Shown: positions 13,289 to 25,033 of the stretch, in pieces
How the letters are laid out: every line of letters starts with the position of its first letter
Position numbering within the stretch: the first letter of the stretch is position 1
NCBI GenBank assembly: GCA_005656395.1
Contig: SRSI01000044.1
Span: 1,240,001 to 1,304,000 of the forward strand
Source: Strongyloides papillosus
Taxonomy: Eukaryota > Nematoda > Chromadorea > Rhabditida > Strongyloididae
Direction: 5' to 3'
DNA: 64,000 bases
Notes under the pieces: model-generated
Seen by the model: only the letters and a program-made list of their open reading frames with translations
Told to the model about the DNA's origin: nothing
Databases searched by the model: none
Made by a program: the position numbers and the translations under genes

Positions 13289-14212
13289 TTAAATGTATGT
13301 ATGGGTATTCATGATAGAAGAAGATTGTTGTTGATTAATTAATGTTGAGTTTCGTATTATCACATTTTCATTTTTCGATGGTGGACTAAAACTTCTCTTC
13401 ATTATTGATGTTTCCTTTCTTATTGATGAGTAATATGGTGATAATGAACGCATTTGTTGTGGATGTACATTTTTATCAGTCTCAGGACATGGTGACTGTG
13501 TATGTGGATAATAAGAAGGTTGTTGCATGTTATTAACGGATGGGTAAGGGGATGATTTTTGATGAGATGCTGTGTGTGGATAAGCTTCCTGTGACGTAAA
13601 TTGTGTTGAGGATTTTATGTTAGAGGGATAATATTGTTCTTGGTAACATTTTTCTTGTGGATAATATTGTGAATTAATGTATGATTTCTGTTGACCGTCT
13701 GTTGTTAAGTATTCTTGTTGTCCATATTCACCTTGTCGACAAGGTTGCTTATTATGATATGTTTCTTTAACATCATATTGTTGATTAGAAAGTGTATTAT
13801 ATGGAATGTTGGTATTTTGATGTTCTCTAACACCATATTGATATTGAACATCATTTTGACCTCCACTTCTTCCGGTACTTGCTCTATCTTAATTGTTTAA
13901 TTATATATTTACGTTATAGTTTATAAACTTACATGTTCTTTGTCTTTCCCATTGAGCCGATCCAGGTGGCCATGGATGGAATGCTCTATGAGTGTGTAGT
14001 ACATCTTCTTGGTGTTCTTTAAGACAACCTCTCAAAAAACCAAAATAAAACACGATCAAAATTGCTAGGAAACATATACCAAAACCTAAGATTGTAAAAA
14101 ATACAACAGCAAATTTATGAAAATCACCCCAATCCCATGCATTAACAAAATTAGATAATATTGTTAATAAAAAAATTACTATTTTAAAATGTGTTTGTGG
14201 TAATTGCGACAT
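13289..14212 (-). CDS. Small membrane protein with Gln/Tyr-rich tail, unknown function
   Basis: Two exons on the minus strand: 13933-14212 and 13289-13887 (292 residues). Residues 1-26 look like a signal peptide (hydrophobic core IVIFLLTILSNF). A strong transmembrane segment follows at about 33-60, then a short segment rich in His and Trp, then about 200 residues rich in Gln, Tyr, Ser and Pro (repeated QYYP/YPHT-like words). The intron acceptor is unusual: the best match is attaag rather than the cag/tag seen elsewhere. An acceptor six bases further on keeps the same frame, so the protein differs by at most two residues. The layout suggests a single-pass surface protein with a disordered tail. 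No family is recognised. Confidence 0.72.
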
Positions 14213-15437
14213 CCTATCAATAGCAGCAAATTTTTTTCAAAATATTGGAATATTTTGTAAAATTAATAAAAGATTTCAAAAATATATATGGAATATAGAT
14301 AAAATGTAAACTATAATTCACTATATACCACCTTTTGGTAGCCACACTAGACACCAATGTGAGGTAGTTAATACTAATAATCTCCTTTCATGTTCCTAGG
14401 ACACATTGGTAATTGTAATTATCGCTTTAATATAAATTGTCAAGTTAACAACACAATCTCATGAACCATTTTATACTTATTTTTAACCCTAAAAGGCATA
14501 CTATTTAATGATGATAGTGATGTTAAGAGGTACCAAACTCATTATTAACTATAATATTGTTTAGATGTGTAATATGTTTATGTTTGTACAGATATAAAAT
14601 GGTACAAAGAATGAATTAGAATGAGAATATTTTATATAATATTCATGCAATAATCGTTTCTATAGAGATAATATTGAATATATTAATTTTTGATAATTAG
14701 ATTGAAATTTTGATAAATATTTTTGTATTTTGAATGTTCGTAAAAATTATATATATCTTGCAGTGGAGAAAGAAAAGTAAATGTTATGTTTTCAATTCAA
14801 ATTTACAAATTATAAAATAAAATATTCCATTCATAAATAATTGTTTCTTATCAGTAAAAATTTTTTTACCCATTAAAGTAATTGTATAAAAATGCAGTTG
14901 TTTTTATTTATTATTTTAATGATAGCGTAAAATGATAATTTTTTATTAATAGTATAACCTTATAATAACATATATGATTGATCGATTATCAGTTATAATA
15001 GATTGCCTCTATATTTGTATTAATACATATGCATAACTTAAGCAATATTTTTCTTATCATTCTTATATCAATTTTCCATTTTTAAACTGCAAAATTTTAT
15101 TTAATTTCTACAAATAAAAAAAATAATGTACGACTTTAAAAAGTAGTGGCATTGTCTTCTTCTAATACTCTATATTTTCTTTTATGTTCTTATAGACGAT
15201 TTTTATTAAAGAAAAGTATTCTAATATTATCACCTATGATGTAAATTGATATAAAATAAAATATATATATACTAAAGAAGCATGTTGCGTAATGAATTAA
15301 CTGACATGTTTTGTTTATATGATAACTTTCTATAATTTTTTTTTATTAAAATAGTCGATTTTTTTTATTAGTTTATTTTATATGTTGTTTTTTCTTTTTA
15401 GTTATATTATTTATTATTTAAATTATCTGGAATAGAT
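14213..15437. other. Intergenic region between divergent genes
   Basis: About 1.2 kb between a minus-strand gene and a plus-strand gene, so it should contain both promoters. A 9-bp inverted repeat (ACCAATGTG at 14353-14361, CACATTGGT at 14402-14410) is the only structure noticed. Confidence 0.5.
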
Positions 15438-16438
15438 ATGGATGATGAAAGCGGTACTGAAGATAAATCAAAATCTGACATAAAATATTTTATAAATAAA
15501 AATGGTAGCAGAAAGCGTGAATTTTCGTTGATAGAAGATGAGGATAATAATCTTAGCGATGATGAAAATGAAACATCAAAACTTAAAAATATTGAAAATT
15601 CAACGAATGAAGAGTCAAATGTCACTTTTACTGTGCCATCTCCAAAACTATACTCTGAAATTCTTCAAGAATACAACATTATTGAAAGTGAAGTAGTATA
15701 TTATGTACATTTTATAAAACGGATAAAAACAAGAAGAATATGTTTTTATACAAAATCACAGCAAACATTTTTCGTTACGGCATCAATTACTGCTTCAGAT
15801 AACCCTAATAATGAATTTGCTAATGGTATAATTGATAAAGGTAACGTTAAAAATATTTTATCTCATGACGCATCAACAGATATTGAAGACTCCTCTACAG
15901 GTAAATTTATTATGTGGAAATTATTTAGTTATTATAATTTTTAGAATGCTATATTGAACATAAATTTATAGGATTTCTTAATATATGGGAGACAGCAAGA
16001 CATAGTAACACATTTTGCCTCCTTGCTCAACCAGAAATTCGTAATCGTATTCCAAGAGATATTCCTATATCTAGACAAATACGTGGAACATTTTTCCACC
16101 CAATTCAAGTACGTCGTTTTCAACCAAGAGGAAATTCACAAACGGGAAGATTATCTATTAATAATGGTGTTATAACACGTGTTGTATGGGCTAGAGGTGG
16201 ACCAAGAACAATTGTTGTTCGTAAACAGCCTCAATTTAGAAAATTTATCATTCCAACTGAGGATGGTTATACAAGGCATGTTAATATAATGTATGAGTAT
16301 GAATCTGAAGTTGATGGCTGTAATGATTATATCGAAACTATTCGTAGAGTAACTGGTACTAATAATAACCAAAGTTATGATTCTAATGATTCAGTAACTA
16401 TTAGTTCAAATTTAAATGGATTTTCTTCCCAATTTTGA
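15438..16438 (+). CDS. Orphan protein with acidic N-terminus, unknown function
   Basis: Two exons, 15438-15900 and 15945-16438, separated by a 44-nt intron (gtaaat...ttttag); 318 residues. The first 60 residues are acidic and Ser/Asn-rich with a Lys-Arg cluster (NGSRKREF), suggesting disorder and perhaps nuclear location. From about residue 70 onward the sequence is mixed and globular-looking: SEVVYYVHFIKRIKTRRICF, then a basic region rich in Arg, Pro and Val, then a Ser/Asn-rich end. There is no signal peptide or membrane segment. I do not recognise a domain. A polyadenylation signal AATAAA lies near 16582. An additional upstream exon cannot be excluded, because the ATG closely follows an acceptor-like ggaatag. 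Confidence 0.75.
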
Positions 16439-18420
16439 GGGTCGCACATCGATTATTGTAGTACTTTTATAATTTTCGTTTAAATTTTATATACAAAAAG
16501 TTGGAGATGTCGTGTTAATTTTTGAAGAATTGTTTAAGTATTATAGCCCATGTCAAATAACGTTTTATAACAAAAAAATATAATAAAATTAATTAAATAA
16601 TTTTATTTTTATACTAAAATTGTTTTACTTTTAATTTTATAATAACAAAATGTATCAATTGAGATGAAGTGTATATGATGATGGTGGTATAATTAAAATT
16701 AAAGATAAATCAAGTTGATACAATTGCTTAAGGATGCTTGAAACATTATAAGATTATCAAATATTTTATATTTTGATAATATTATTGTTTAGTTAAAGTT
16801 TTTAATAAAATGGTAAGTTAAAATGATTGTTATACTTGATAAATGTATTTGTAAAAAGTTATTGAAGAATGCTTTTATCACTATAAAAAAATAAAAAATT
16901 ACTCGAGCTTTATTTGAGGTATTATTTGTTAAGATAAAAATATATTTTAAAGCATTTACAGGTGTTTTAAAGAATTATAATTTTTGAAATACTATATAAC
17001 TATTTATTTAGACAAAATTTTGAAAATATGATAAAAGGATTTGTGATGTGGTTTAAAATTATTCTTATTATTTTCTTTGTAATATATGAAGTGTCAATGT
17101 GTGTACTTTTTTTTTATTTATTGTTACTTCATTTTTTTGTAAAAATTTGTTGATAATACTTTTTGGTATGATAAAAAATTTCGAAAATTTAAAAGCTCTT
17201 AATCTTGAAAATAAACAATCTAAAATATTTATAAAAAAATTTAAACAATTAAAACAAGATTTGTAAAAATTTTATTCTTTTGAAACTTGACATTTCCTGA
17301 TTAGAGGGTAACTTAATCAGGTTATTGTTTAAGAATTATTTTCTTTTCTAAACATCCTATTGACATCTTTTAAGAAAACTATTAAATATAACTGGACAAT
17401 TAAAAATTACGTAATAAATATATTTTTGAAAAAAGATTGATGTGTTAACACTTTTCATACTTCCAATAAACTACGTTAAAATAACTTAGTATAATACGTT
17501 AAGTAAATTTTTTGTTAAACTTTATCTTATATCCTTAATAATCTCATTTACACTTTATAAATATAATATATTTATAGCTTCTTCTTAACAATACAATAAT
17601 TAAACTAGTCTTGACTGAGACAATCTATCATACTTTATTTCAAAGTTGTAAAAAGTAAAAGTTTCCAGATCTTAAATGCTGTGTTCCTTCAATCGACCAT
17701 TGCTCCTTTAACTCTTCTAGTTTTGACTGCTTTTTTATGTGAATAGTTTTGATTTATATTTAAGCAAATTTTAATCAATGTAAACAAATATAAATATCAC
17801 TTGATATGTATGTGTGAAAACGGTCATTCAAAGTTTATTAGCACTCTGTTCACTTCCAAAATGTCTTTTCTTCTCATGGTGGTCTTTTATGTATTAATAC
17901 CTTTTAATCAGTAATGTTTTAATCTTTTAAAGTAAGGATAATATGTATATTATAAGAAAGTAAAAGAAACAAAAAGATAAATTTAAACATTTTTATAAAT
18001 ATATTACATTCAACTAATGGTCTGAACAAATAATAATAATGAAGTTGTAAAAGGTAAAAAGAACAGACATACCAATCCAAAAAGACACCGCCTAATGTTA
18101 TTTTTTAATTTGAAATATTTCATAAAACTATACTTAGTACAAATAAACAAGTATAAAGAAATTTTATCTGGTTCTTAAGAAGTACTAATAAAATTTTAGA
18201 GGTGGTTCTATTGTTTTTCTTAGATTATGTGAACAAAAAAAATTATATTTCGAGAGTACACGGTACCTTTGGGGGGTGATCAACTAAATTTTATCACTTG
18301 TCCTGCCCCAATATAAGGTTATTTAAAGAAGTATTCTTCACAGATTTTTACATCATTTACAATTTCCAATTTCCTTTCTAATAACTTTTATATTATAGCA
18401 CTTTACAGACAAACAAAATC
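16439..18420. other. Intergenic region, nothing recognised
   Basis: About 2 kb of A/T-rich DNA. An 8-bp hairpin CCTGATTA/TAATCAGG occurs near 17293-17318. A TATA-like ATATAAGG near 18311 lies about 110 bases before the next gene's ATG. Confidence 0.5.
18402..18408 (+). promoter_or_regulatory. Probable trans-splice or leader-splice acceptor
   Basis: A tttacag acceptor lies 12 bases before the ATG of the secreted protein gene and follows a pyrimidine/A-rich tract. No upstream exon is seen, so spliced-leader addition is inferred. Confidence 0.4.
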
Positions 18421-19109
18421 ATGTTCTCCAAAATTTCACAATCATCAACTTTAGTTGCTATCCTTTATCTTGCTGGAGCTTACGCTTCACCAGCTGGTAT
18501 GTTTAAATAATTTTATTAATGCCTTTTATTGTAATTTATTATGTTAGAACCAGCCGGTGGTGTTAGAAGACAATTCATTGGTGCTCCACCAGTTGCTGCT
18601 GTCCCAGCAGGTGTTGTAAGCTCACCAGTTGCTCCAGCAGTACCAGTTGCAGTTCCAGCCGCAACAGTAGGACAATGTCCAGGAGGACCAAGCCTTCCAA
18701 TTGAATGCGACCCAAAACGTCCATGGCCACAATGTCCACCTCAATCATACTGTTATGCCACCAACTCTGTTGATATTGGACCATATTTCTGTTGTCCAAT
18801 CTGGTCTACCTATGGAGCCGCTTGGAGACCAGCTTCCCCATTCTACAATTACGTTCCACCAATGCCAGCTAACTGGCCAGATGTTACTAAACTTACTGCA
18901 GCTTGGCCAGCTTCAGCTGTCTCCCTTCCCGGTGCTGTTCCAATTCGTAAAGCAAAAAAAGTAATTTTTTTTCCTCTTCATCTATTTGTAACTTAAAATA
19001 ATTATTTTAGCAAGTCAATCAAGCTTTAAAAGAAGAAGCTGAGGAGAAGACTGAAAATATTATTCAAAATAGTATGAATAAGTGGCTTGAAAAACAATCA
19101 AAATTATAA
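18421..19109 (+). CDS. Secreted Pro/Ala-rich protein with a small Cys-rich module
   Basis: Three exons, 18421-18496, 18548-18960 and 19011-19109 (195 residues). Residues 1-22 form a clear signal peptide ending ...LAGAYAS. A Pro/Val/Ala-rich segment follows (AVPAGVVSSPVAPAVPVAVP). Then comes a compact Cys-rich module with spacing C-x9-C-x7-C-x5-C-x12-CC, with conserved Pro and Trp. The tail is Trp/Pro-rich and ends in a Lys/Glu-rich helix encoded by the last exon. It is probably an extracellular or cuticle-associated protein; the module resembles the short Cys-rich modules common in nematode secreted proteins, but no named family is claimed. Codon use is noticeably more G+C-rich than in the neighbours, which often marks high expression. 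An acceptor-like tttacag ends at 18408, 12 nt before the ATG, a plausible trans-splice site. AATAAA lies at 19327. Confidence 0.85.
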
Positions 19110-19759
19110 ATTAATTTATTGGCAATGAAAGTCACTAGAAAATTATTTGTATAAATAGAAAAATTATGTTTGTGTATATTGGATACAATTATTTTATATT
19201 TTATTACATATGACAAGGTGATTTGAATGAAGAAAAAGAAACATTTTTTTCTTCAAATTTTAATTTATCACATTTTATTTTGTCATATTTGATACTTTTT
19301 ATGCAAATAATACTTATATTTCTCGCAATAAAAAGTTTTTAAAATTTTCTTTTCAATTATTATTATTTAAGTTATATAAATTTTTAAATAGAAAATACTT
19401 CTTATTATTATGTACAATACAAGTTTAAGAAGTTAAAATAGTATATAAAATTTTAAAATTGTATTTATGTATATTTTAAATAATACATAATATTATGTCT
19501 ATAAATGATTGTCAATTATAAATTGTATTAAATTTATAAAAATTTGTACTATAACAAATGATTTGTATTTAAAAGTTATCCCTAAATATCATATAATATA
19601 ATATTGTAAAAGAAAATGTCGTGTGTCTTAAAATGATACAAAAGTATTATTGTTAGTTGTATAAAAAGACTAAAGAAAATAGTTTTGTATTGTGTGATAA
19701 AATATAACGGTTATTTTTACTTATTATTTTTTAAAAAAAATTTATATATCTAGATACTT
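19110..19759. other. Convergent intergenic region
   Basis: About 650 bases between the 3' ends of two convergent genes, holding the 3' untranslated regions. AATAAA on the plus strand at 19327-19332 is the likely polyadenylation signal of the upstream gene. Nothing else is seen. Confidence 0.5.
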
Positions 19760-22366
19760 TTACCAAACAGAACATTTTTTGATTGGATTCAACTGACTTC
19801 CTTTGGGACAATTGAATGTATCTGAAAATTCTTTCATATTGGAAAGAACTCCTATAACACGAAATATTTCTGGACTGTGTTCATCTGTCAAAACCTGTTG
19901 TACTGCTGAAGCATCTTTTTTGTGACCACACCAGAACTATAGCAATATAATTACATAATTTTTTTACAATTATTATATTTAACTTACATGAGCATAACTT
20001 AAAAAGAAAATTTTATCATTTGACATATGTTGTAATCCAGGTAATCTAGGTTGTTTATCCTCCAAACCAGCTATACTTTTTTTATAAGCCAGGTATGTCT
20101 CTTTAACACCACCATTATCAGCAATATTTTCACCAATTGTTAATTTACCATTTACGGTCAAATTGGTACCGGGAACTTTAAACTGATTATATTGGTCAAT
20201 GATACATTTTTTGCGTTCTTGAAAGCCATTAAAACTTTCTGTATCCCACCAATTAAAAAGATTACCATTTTTGTCATATTGGCTACCTTGATCATCAAAT
20301 CCATGAGTAATTTCATGTCCAATAACAGCACCGATACCACCATAATTAACTGCTTTAGGAAAATTACCACTAAAGAATGGTGGTTGAAGTATACCGGCTG
20401 GGAATGTTATAGAATTTCTTTCAGGTGAGTAAAATGCATTAACAGCCGCTGGCGAAACATCAAATTCATTCTTATCAAATGGTTCTTTTAATTTCAAAAA
20501 ATCTCTTCTATTCGTCCATTTAATAGCTTTCATGTAAACATCAACGAAACCATCACCATCTTCAATATTAAGACCATCATAATATTTATCAAGTTTAGTA
20601 TTATCTAATATAAAGTCAGGATATCCTATAGATTTTATCATTGCATTAGCTTTGTCAATAGCAATAGTTTTTGTTTTGTTAGTAACCCATTCATTTGTTT
20701 TAACTAGCTCAATAAATGACTTTTGTAAATTCTCTATCATCTCTAAAGCTTCATTTTTATCACTTGGTTGGAAATGTTCTTTAACATATACAGAACCTAT
20801 TGCCAATGGTAGGTAGCCCATAACAGTTGATATACAACTTTTCCATCTAGGTGGTTTTGTTTCTTGACCAGACATCACCTTATTCAACTCTTGTTTAACA
20901 TCTTCAAATCTTTCATCTAATACCTTTGTATATACTTGAGCCATCCTCCACATAACATAATTAACAACAATACGTTTGTCACTTCTTTTCAAGAAGTCAG
21001 ATAAATTTTTAAAATACTCAATTTCTGTAACAATAATTTTTGTATCATTCTTCGAAAAATTTTGTACCTCTGGTGGCATTATCAACGAAAAATAACGTTC
21101 CCATTCAACTTGATCAAATAATCTTGGTAAATCATAAATTTTTCTTTCATTATGCATTCTAGAATTATTTCTTCTATTATCACTTGGAACAATAATTTTA
21201 GCAAATTCTGTCTCAAATTCTAATAGCTCTTTTTCACCTACTATAAGATCCTCCTCAGTTATATTAAGCTTAAAATCTTGAACAAGTAATTTCATTGTTG
21301 CTGTCATATAATTTTTATATGCTTTCATATGATTACCAAACATTGTATTATTAAGATAGTAATCTCTAGAACCCCTTCCTAATGATAATATTGTCTGATC
21401 AACACTTAATATATTTTTTGTTGTATCTTTTGCATCAGCATAAACATAAACTGTAAAAAATACCTCAACACCATATTCATTACGTATTGTTGCTAAGAGT
21501 TGAGTTAAATCTAACTCATCCAATGATGTATTTCCATCAATTCCATTTGGAAATAATAATGGCCAAGTACCTAATTTTTTAATTTCCTTCAAAAGTGGTT
21601 GTGTTTTCTTCTTTTGGAGATCAGTTGTATTCATACAGGCAGAGTAGACAGATTTTACCATACCAATAGATTTTGATTCAGGTTTATCGGTGTTTTCAAG
21701 AATATTTTTTAATTGAGATCTAACTTGTTCTCTTACATAATCGAATGTTCCATATTGTGACATACCATCGGGAATGGTATGTTCATCATTCCATCTTCCA
21801 CATGCATATTCAAAAAAGTTTTCACATGGATCTGCTGATGTATTTATTGAGAAGAGTAAACTGTTTGCTGCTTGTACACATCCAGGTGTTATACATATAT
21901 TTATAGATTTATTTGATGATAGAATTGCTATATTAGGATCATTAATCACATCATTATTATTTTTTGATTCATTATATATATAATCTTTACCATTAGTATT
22001 GGTAGGTGGGAAATTATTGTCATTAGGTAAATTTCTATGATTGATGAATCCTTTAGATGAGATACAGTCAATAATTATAAATAATAAAAATACTGTTGTT
22101 AGTACTAATATTATGTAAAATAATATTTTTTCCAATATAGTTCGTTGTTTCCAACATATAAAATGTTTTGATATGGGTCTATTTGCTTTATATGCTACTC
22201 TTGGTGGGCTCCTTAAATTAGATGGACCTTCACTGTCAGGAAAGGGAGATGAACTATAATATGAATGTACAAAAAGATTAACAACTTACCTTCTTGAATT
22301 TTGTCCAGAGTTTGTTGAATCTTGCATAGTTATCAACTGCATCTGACTTTCATTTGGATTCATCAT
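19760..22366 (-). CDS. Neprilysin-like M13 zinc metallopeptidase (type II membrane)
   Basis: Three exons on the minus strand: 22290-22366, 19988-22253 and 19760-19936 (839 residues, in frame throughout; first intron only 36 nt). A cytoplasmic tail of about 68 residues precedes a transmembrane anchor at about 69-90. The ectodomain starts with the typical Cys-rich entry (PCENFFEYACGRW). The zinc site HEITH is at 672-676 and the third ligand is in GENIADNGG (Glu734, Asp738). NAFYSPERNSITFPAG is the substrate-binding stretch. The protein ends in the family signature C-S-V-W, completed by the last exon. All catalytic residues seen are intact, so an active ectopeptidase that cleaves small peptides outside the cell is expected. 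Nematodes carry many such genes, so no specific symbol is given. The true start is in the small first exon, not at the internal TTG. Confidence 0.93.
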
Positions 22367-24311
22367 TTTATACACACAATATTTGTACAAATTATAAAAT
22401 TTATATTTAGATTAAATAATAACTTCAATATATTCATACACAATAAGTATATTTTAAGGTTATTTTTAATAATTTCAAAGTTATTTCTAAAATAATAATA
22501 ATAAATAATAATAGAAAAGTTTTAAATAGCTTTTTTTGAACAAAAATATTTTCTAATATATTTTAAAAAAAAAATTTTTATGTATTTGTAAGGAGAGAGT
22601 AACTATATATTAATGCGAAATCTTACATAAACCATATGGTAATAAATGAAATAAAAAGTAAATTTAAAACATATTTATTCTATTAAAAAATATAAAATTC
22701 TTTTTATACATTTTTTATATTAAAAGGCTATGAAAATCTCATAATATTAACCTTATTTTAATAAAATAAAAATATTGGCATTTTATATAAAAATTGTATA
22801 TTCCTACAAAATGACTCCATTACATTTTATAACTCTAATAAATAGTTAAGATAAATTTTTAAGGCTTATTTGCATTTGGAATATTAAATAAATACCAGAA
22901 ATATATTTTGATTGGTTTAAAATTTTAGTTAATTGAATGGGAAAAGAAAAGTTTTAAGATATTTCAAAAAGTTTCCTTCATATTTAAGTAGAAAAATATA
23001 AAGAATTCATAATGAAAACAGTTAATTTTAAATTTTATTTAAAAGCTTTTTGATTAAAAAAAAATAAAAATGGATAAGTAGGAATTAAAATTTTTTTCCT
23101 TTTTTGTAATAAGAGATAAATATTGAATAATAAGTGTATACAAAAAAGTATATAGATTTATATTGAAAATGGAATTATATATAATGGCACGTGATGGTAA
23201 TTAGTAGTTTATTATGCGAAAAGATAAAAAGTTTTTCAACTTTCTAATGGCAATTTTTCTTTATGAAATAACTACATACGTCTCCCAATCATGACAACTT
23301 CTTTTCCACTTTTTGGTGTTTTAGATTCCAAAAATTAGTGTCACACATCTTATAAAGCATTATAATTGAAAACATAAAGGTTTGTTATTGGGACGGTTTT
23401 TCTAATTTTATTTTAATGTATTAGTATATTGCCAAAGAACCTTAAAATGGTCAGGGACTATAAATTTTATCTGGCTTAAAACATTTTCATATAAATTACT
23501 ATGAAATTTTTTTCGATATAATATCCAATGATAACACTATGCAATTTGAAGACAGAAATAGCATATAAAAATGGTAAGAAAGAACTTGAGAAAGGGTGTA
23601 AATATATGCATTTTTAAATAATGAAAACTAAAAGAAGAAGAAGGAGAGGAAAAAAGAGAAGACAAGTACTGAACTTTATATATTTTATAGTGACTTTTAA
23701 CAAAGATATAAAAAGATAATGGAAAATATGAAGCAAAAACCAGAGAAATAATGGTAAGGTCACTACTATATATTATGTAAATTGAAAACCGTAGGCGGTA
23801 ATGGCAAATTTAAATTTTTAATATTAATGTTAAATCAAAATTCACTTTTTTATTTCATTGAATATTTTTTGTTATATAATTTGAGTATGCGATTTATATG
23901 TGTAATATGAGTATACAACCAAAACGAAATTCAATTGTAATTTATAAATTTATTTATCTTTAACACTTTTCATATTAATTATTTATTTAATAAAATATCA
24001 TTTTTATAAATATAACTGTTTAAAAAAAGTAATAATTTATAAACATTAATAAAATTTTTCCATCTTGAATTTACTTGCAGTAAAATTGCTTTCATTTTTT
24101 GAACTTTGTATATTTATTGAACATAAAACTAAATATTATATATTATGTAAAAAATAAAAAGAAATATGATTGGGAAGTGGTAGAGAATTGAAAAAAAAAA
24201 TTGTCAAATGACATTCGGCATTATCTTACAACGATTGTTTTGAAAATTAACTTATTATGATTGGATGTAGGAATACGTATGTATAATTTTCATAGTACGT
24301 AAGAAAATATA
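22367..24311. other. Divergent intergenic region, nothing recognised
   Basis: About 1.9 kb between divergent genes, A/T-rich with occasional mixed patches (23260-23350 and 23780-23810) that could be regulatory. No supported gene. Confidence 0.5.
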
Positions 24312-25033
24312 ATGTCGATTTTTCAAAAAGCCGCTGATAAAATTGATTCTGTCAAAAATAATATGGCAAATACATTACAAGATAAATATTATACTATTTA
24401 TCGAGATATTTGTATCCCACAACCAAGAAGTATTTACGATTTCTTATCAACTAATAATTTTAGTTCTGGGGTGAGTTGTAACATATTTGTTTTATATATT
24501 AATTAATTTTTATTTCAGTTTGGTTTACCTGATTTTAAAGATGCCAGAAGATGGAATAATAGAATTCAAAAAAATCTAATCTACTATCAAAGTAATTATT
24601 TTATCCTTATGATAATATTTTGGATTACCAATTATGTACTCTTTTTTTTAAAACCTCTTGTGTTTGTAGTAGGTGTTATAGCACCTGTAATTGTTCCCAA
24701 ATATTTTCCAATTCCAAATAAGGTAACATTTTGTTATTTTGGATTAATGTAAATCATTATCGTTGTTTATTTTAGCAACACGAAAGTATTGTTAAAGCAT
24801 CCGGCCCGATGATTGTTGCTGGTATTATGTTAGCATCCTTTTCAGGGATTCTTTCTGGATTTATGTGGAATTTATTCATGTTACTTCTTATCTTAACACA
24901 TGCTTCATTAAGACTTCGTAATATTGATAATAAAATTGCGAATACCGTTGGAAAGATTGCAAGAAGGAGAACTGTGATGTCTGAGATACTAAATTTCTTT
25001 CCGGACTATTACGTTGAAATAAAAGAAGAGTAG
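24312..25033 (+). CDS. PRA1-family membrane protein (ARL6IP5/PRAF-like)
   Basis: Three exons, 24312-24470, 24519-24722 and 24776-25033 (206 residues), all phase 0. A short polar N-terminus leads into the family core around residue 54: FGLPDFKDARRWNNRIQKNL, then YYQSNY, which matches the start of the PRA1 domain of ARL6IP5/PRAF2-type proteins. Two hydrophobic hairpins follow (about residues 78-110 and 125-160), then a basic segment and the C-terminus IKEE. PRA1 proteins sit in ER and Golgi membranes and affect trafficking of Rab GTPases and transporters; that role is transferred from the family. The length is close to the family norm. Confidence 0.85.

Noticed and set aside
14360..14368. TGAGGTAGT, the let-7 family seed sequence
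   Set aside because: The following bases do not continue as any let-7 relative I know, and the surrounding sequence does not fold into a microRNA hairpin; only an unrelated 9-bp inverted repeat flanks it.
18575..18964. Two further long frames overlapping the secreted protein gene
   Set aside because: They are shadows of the Pro/Ala-rich coding sequence; the spliced frame with signal peptide and Cys pattern is clearly the real one.
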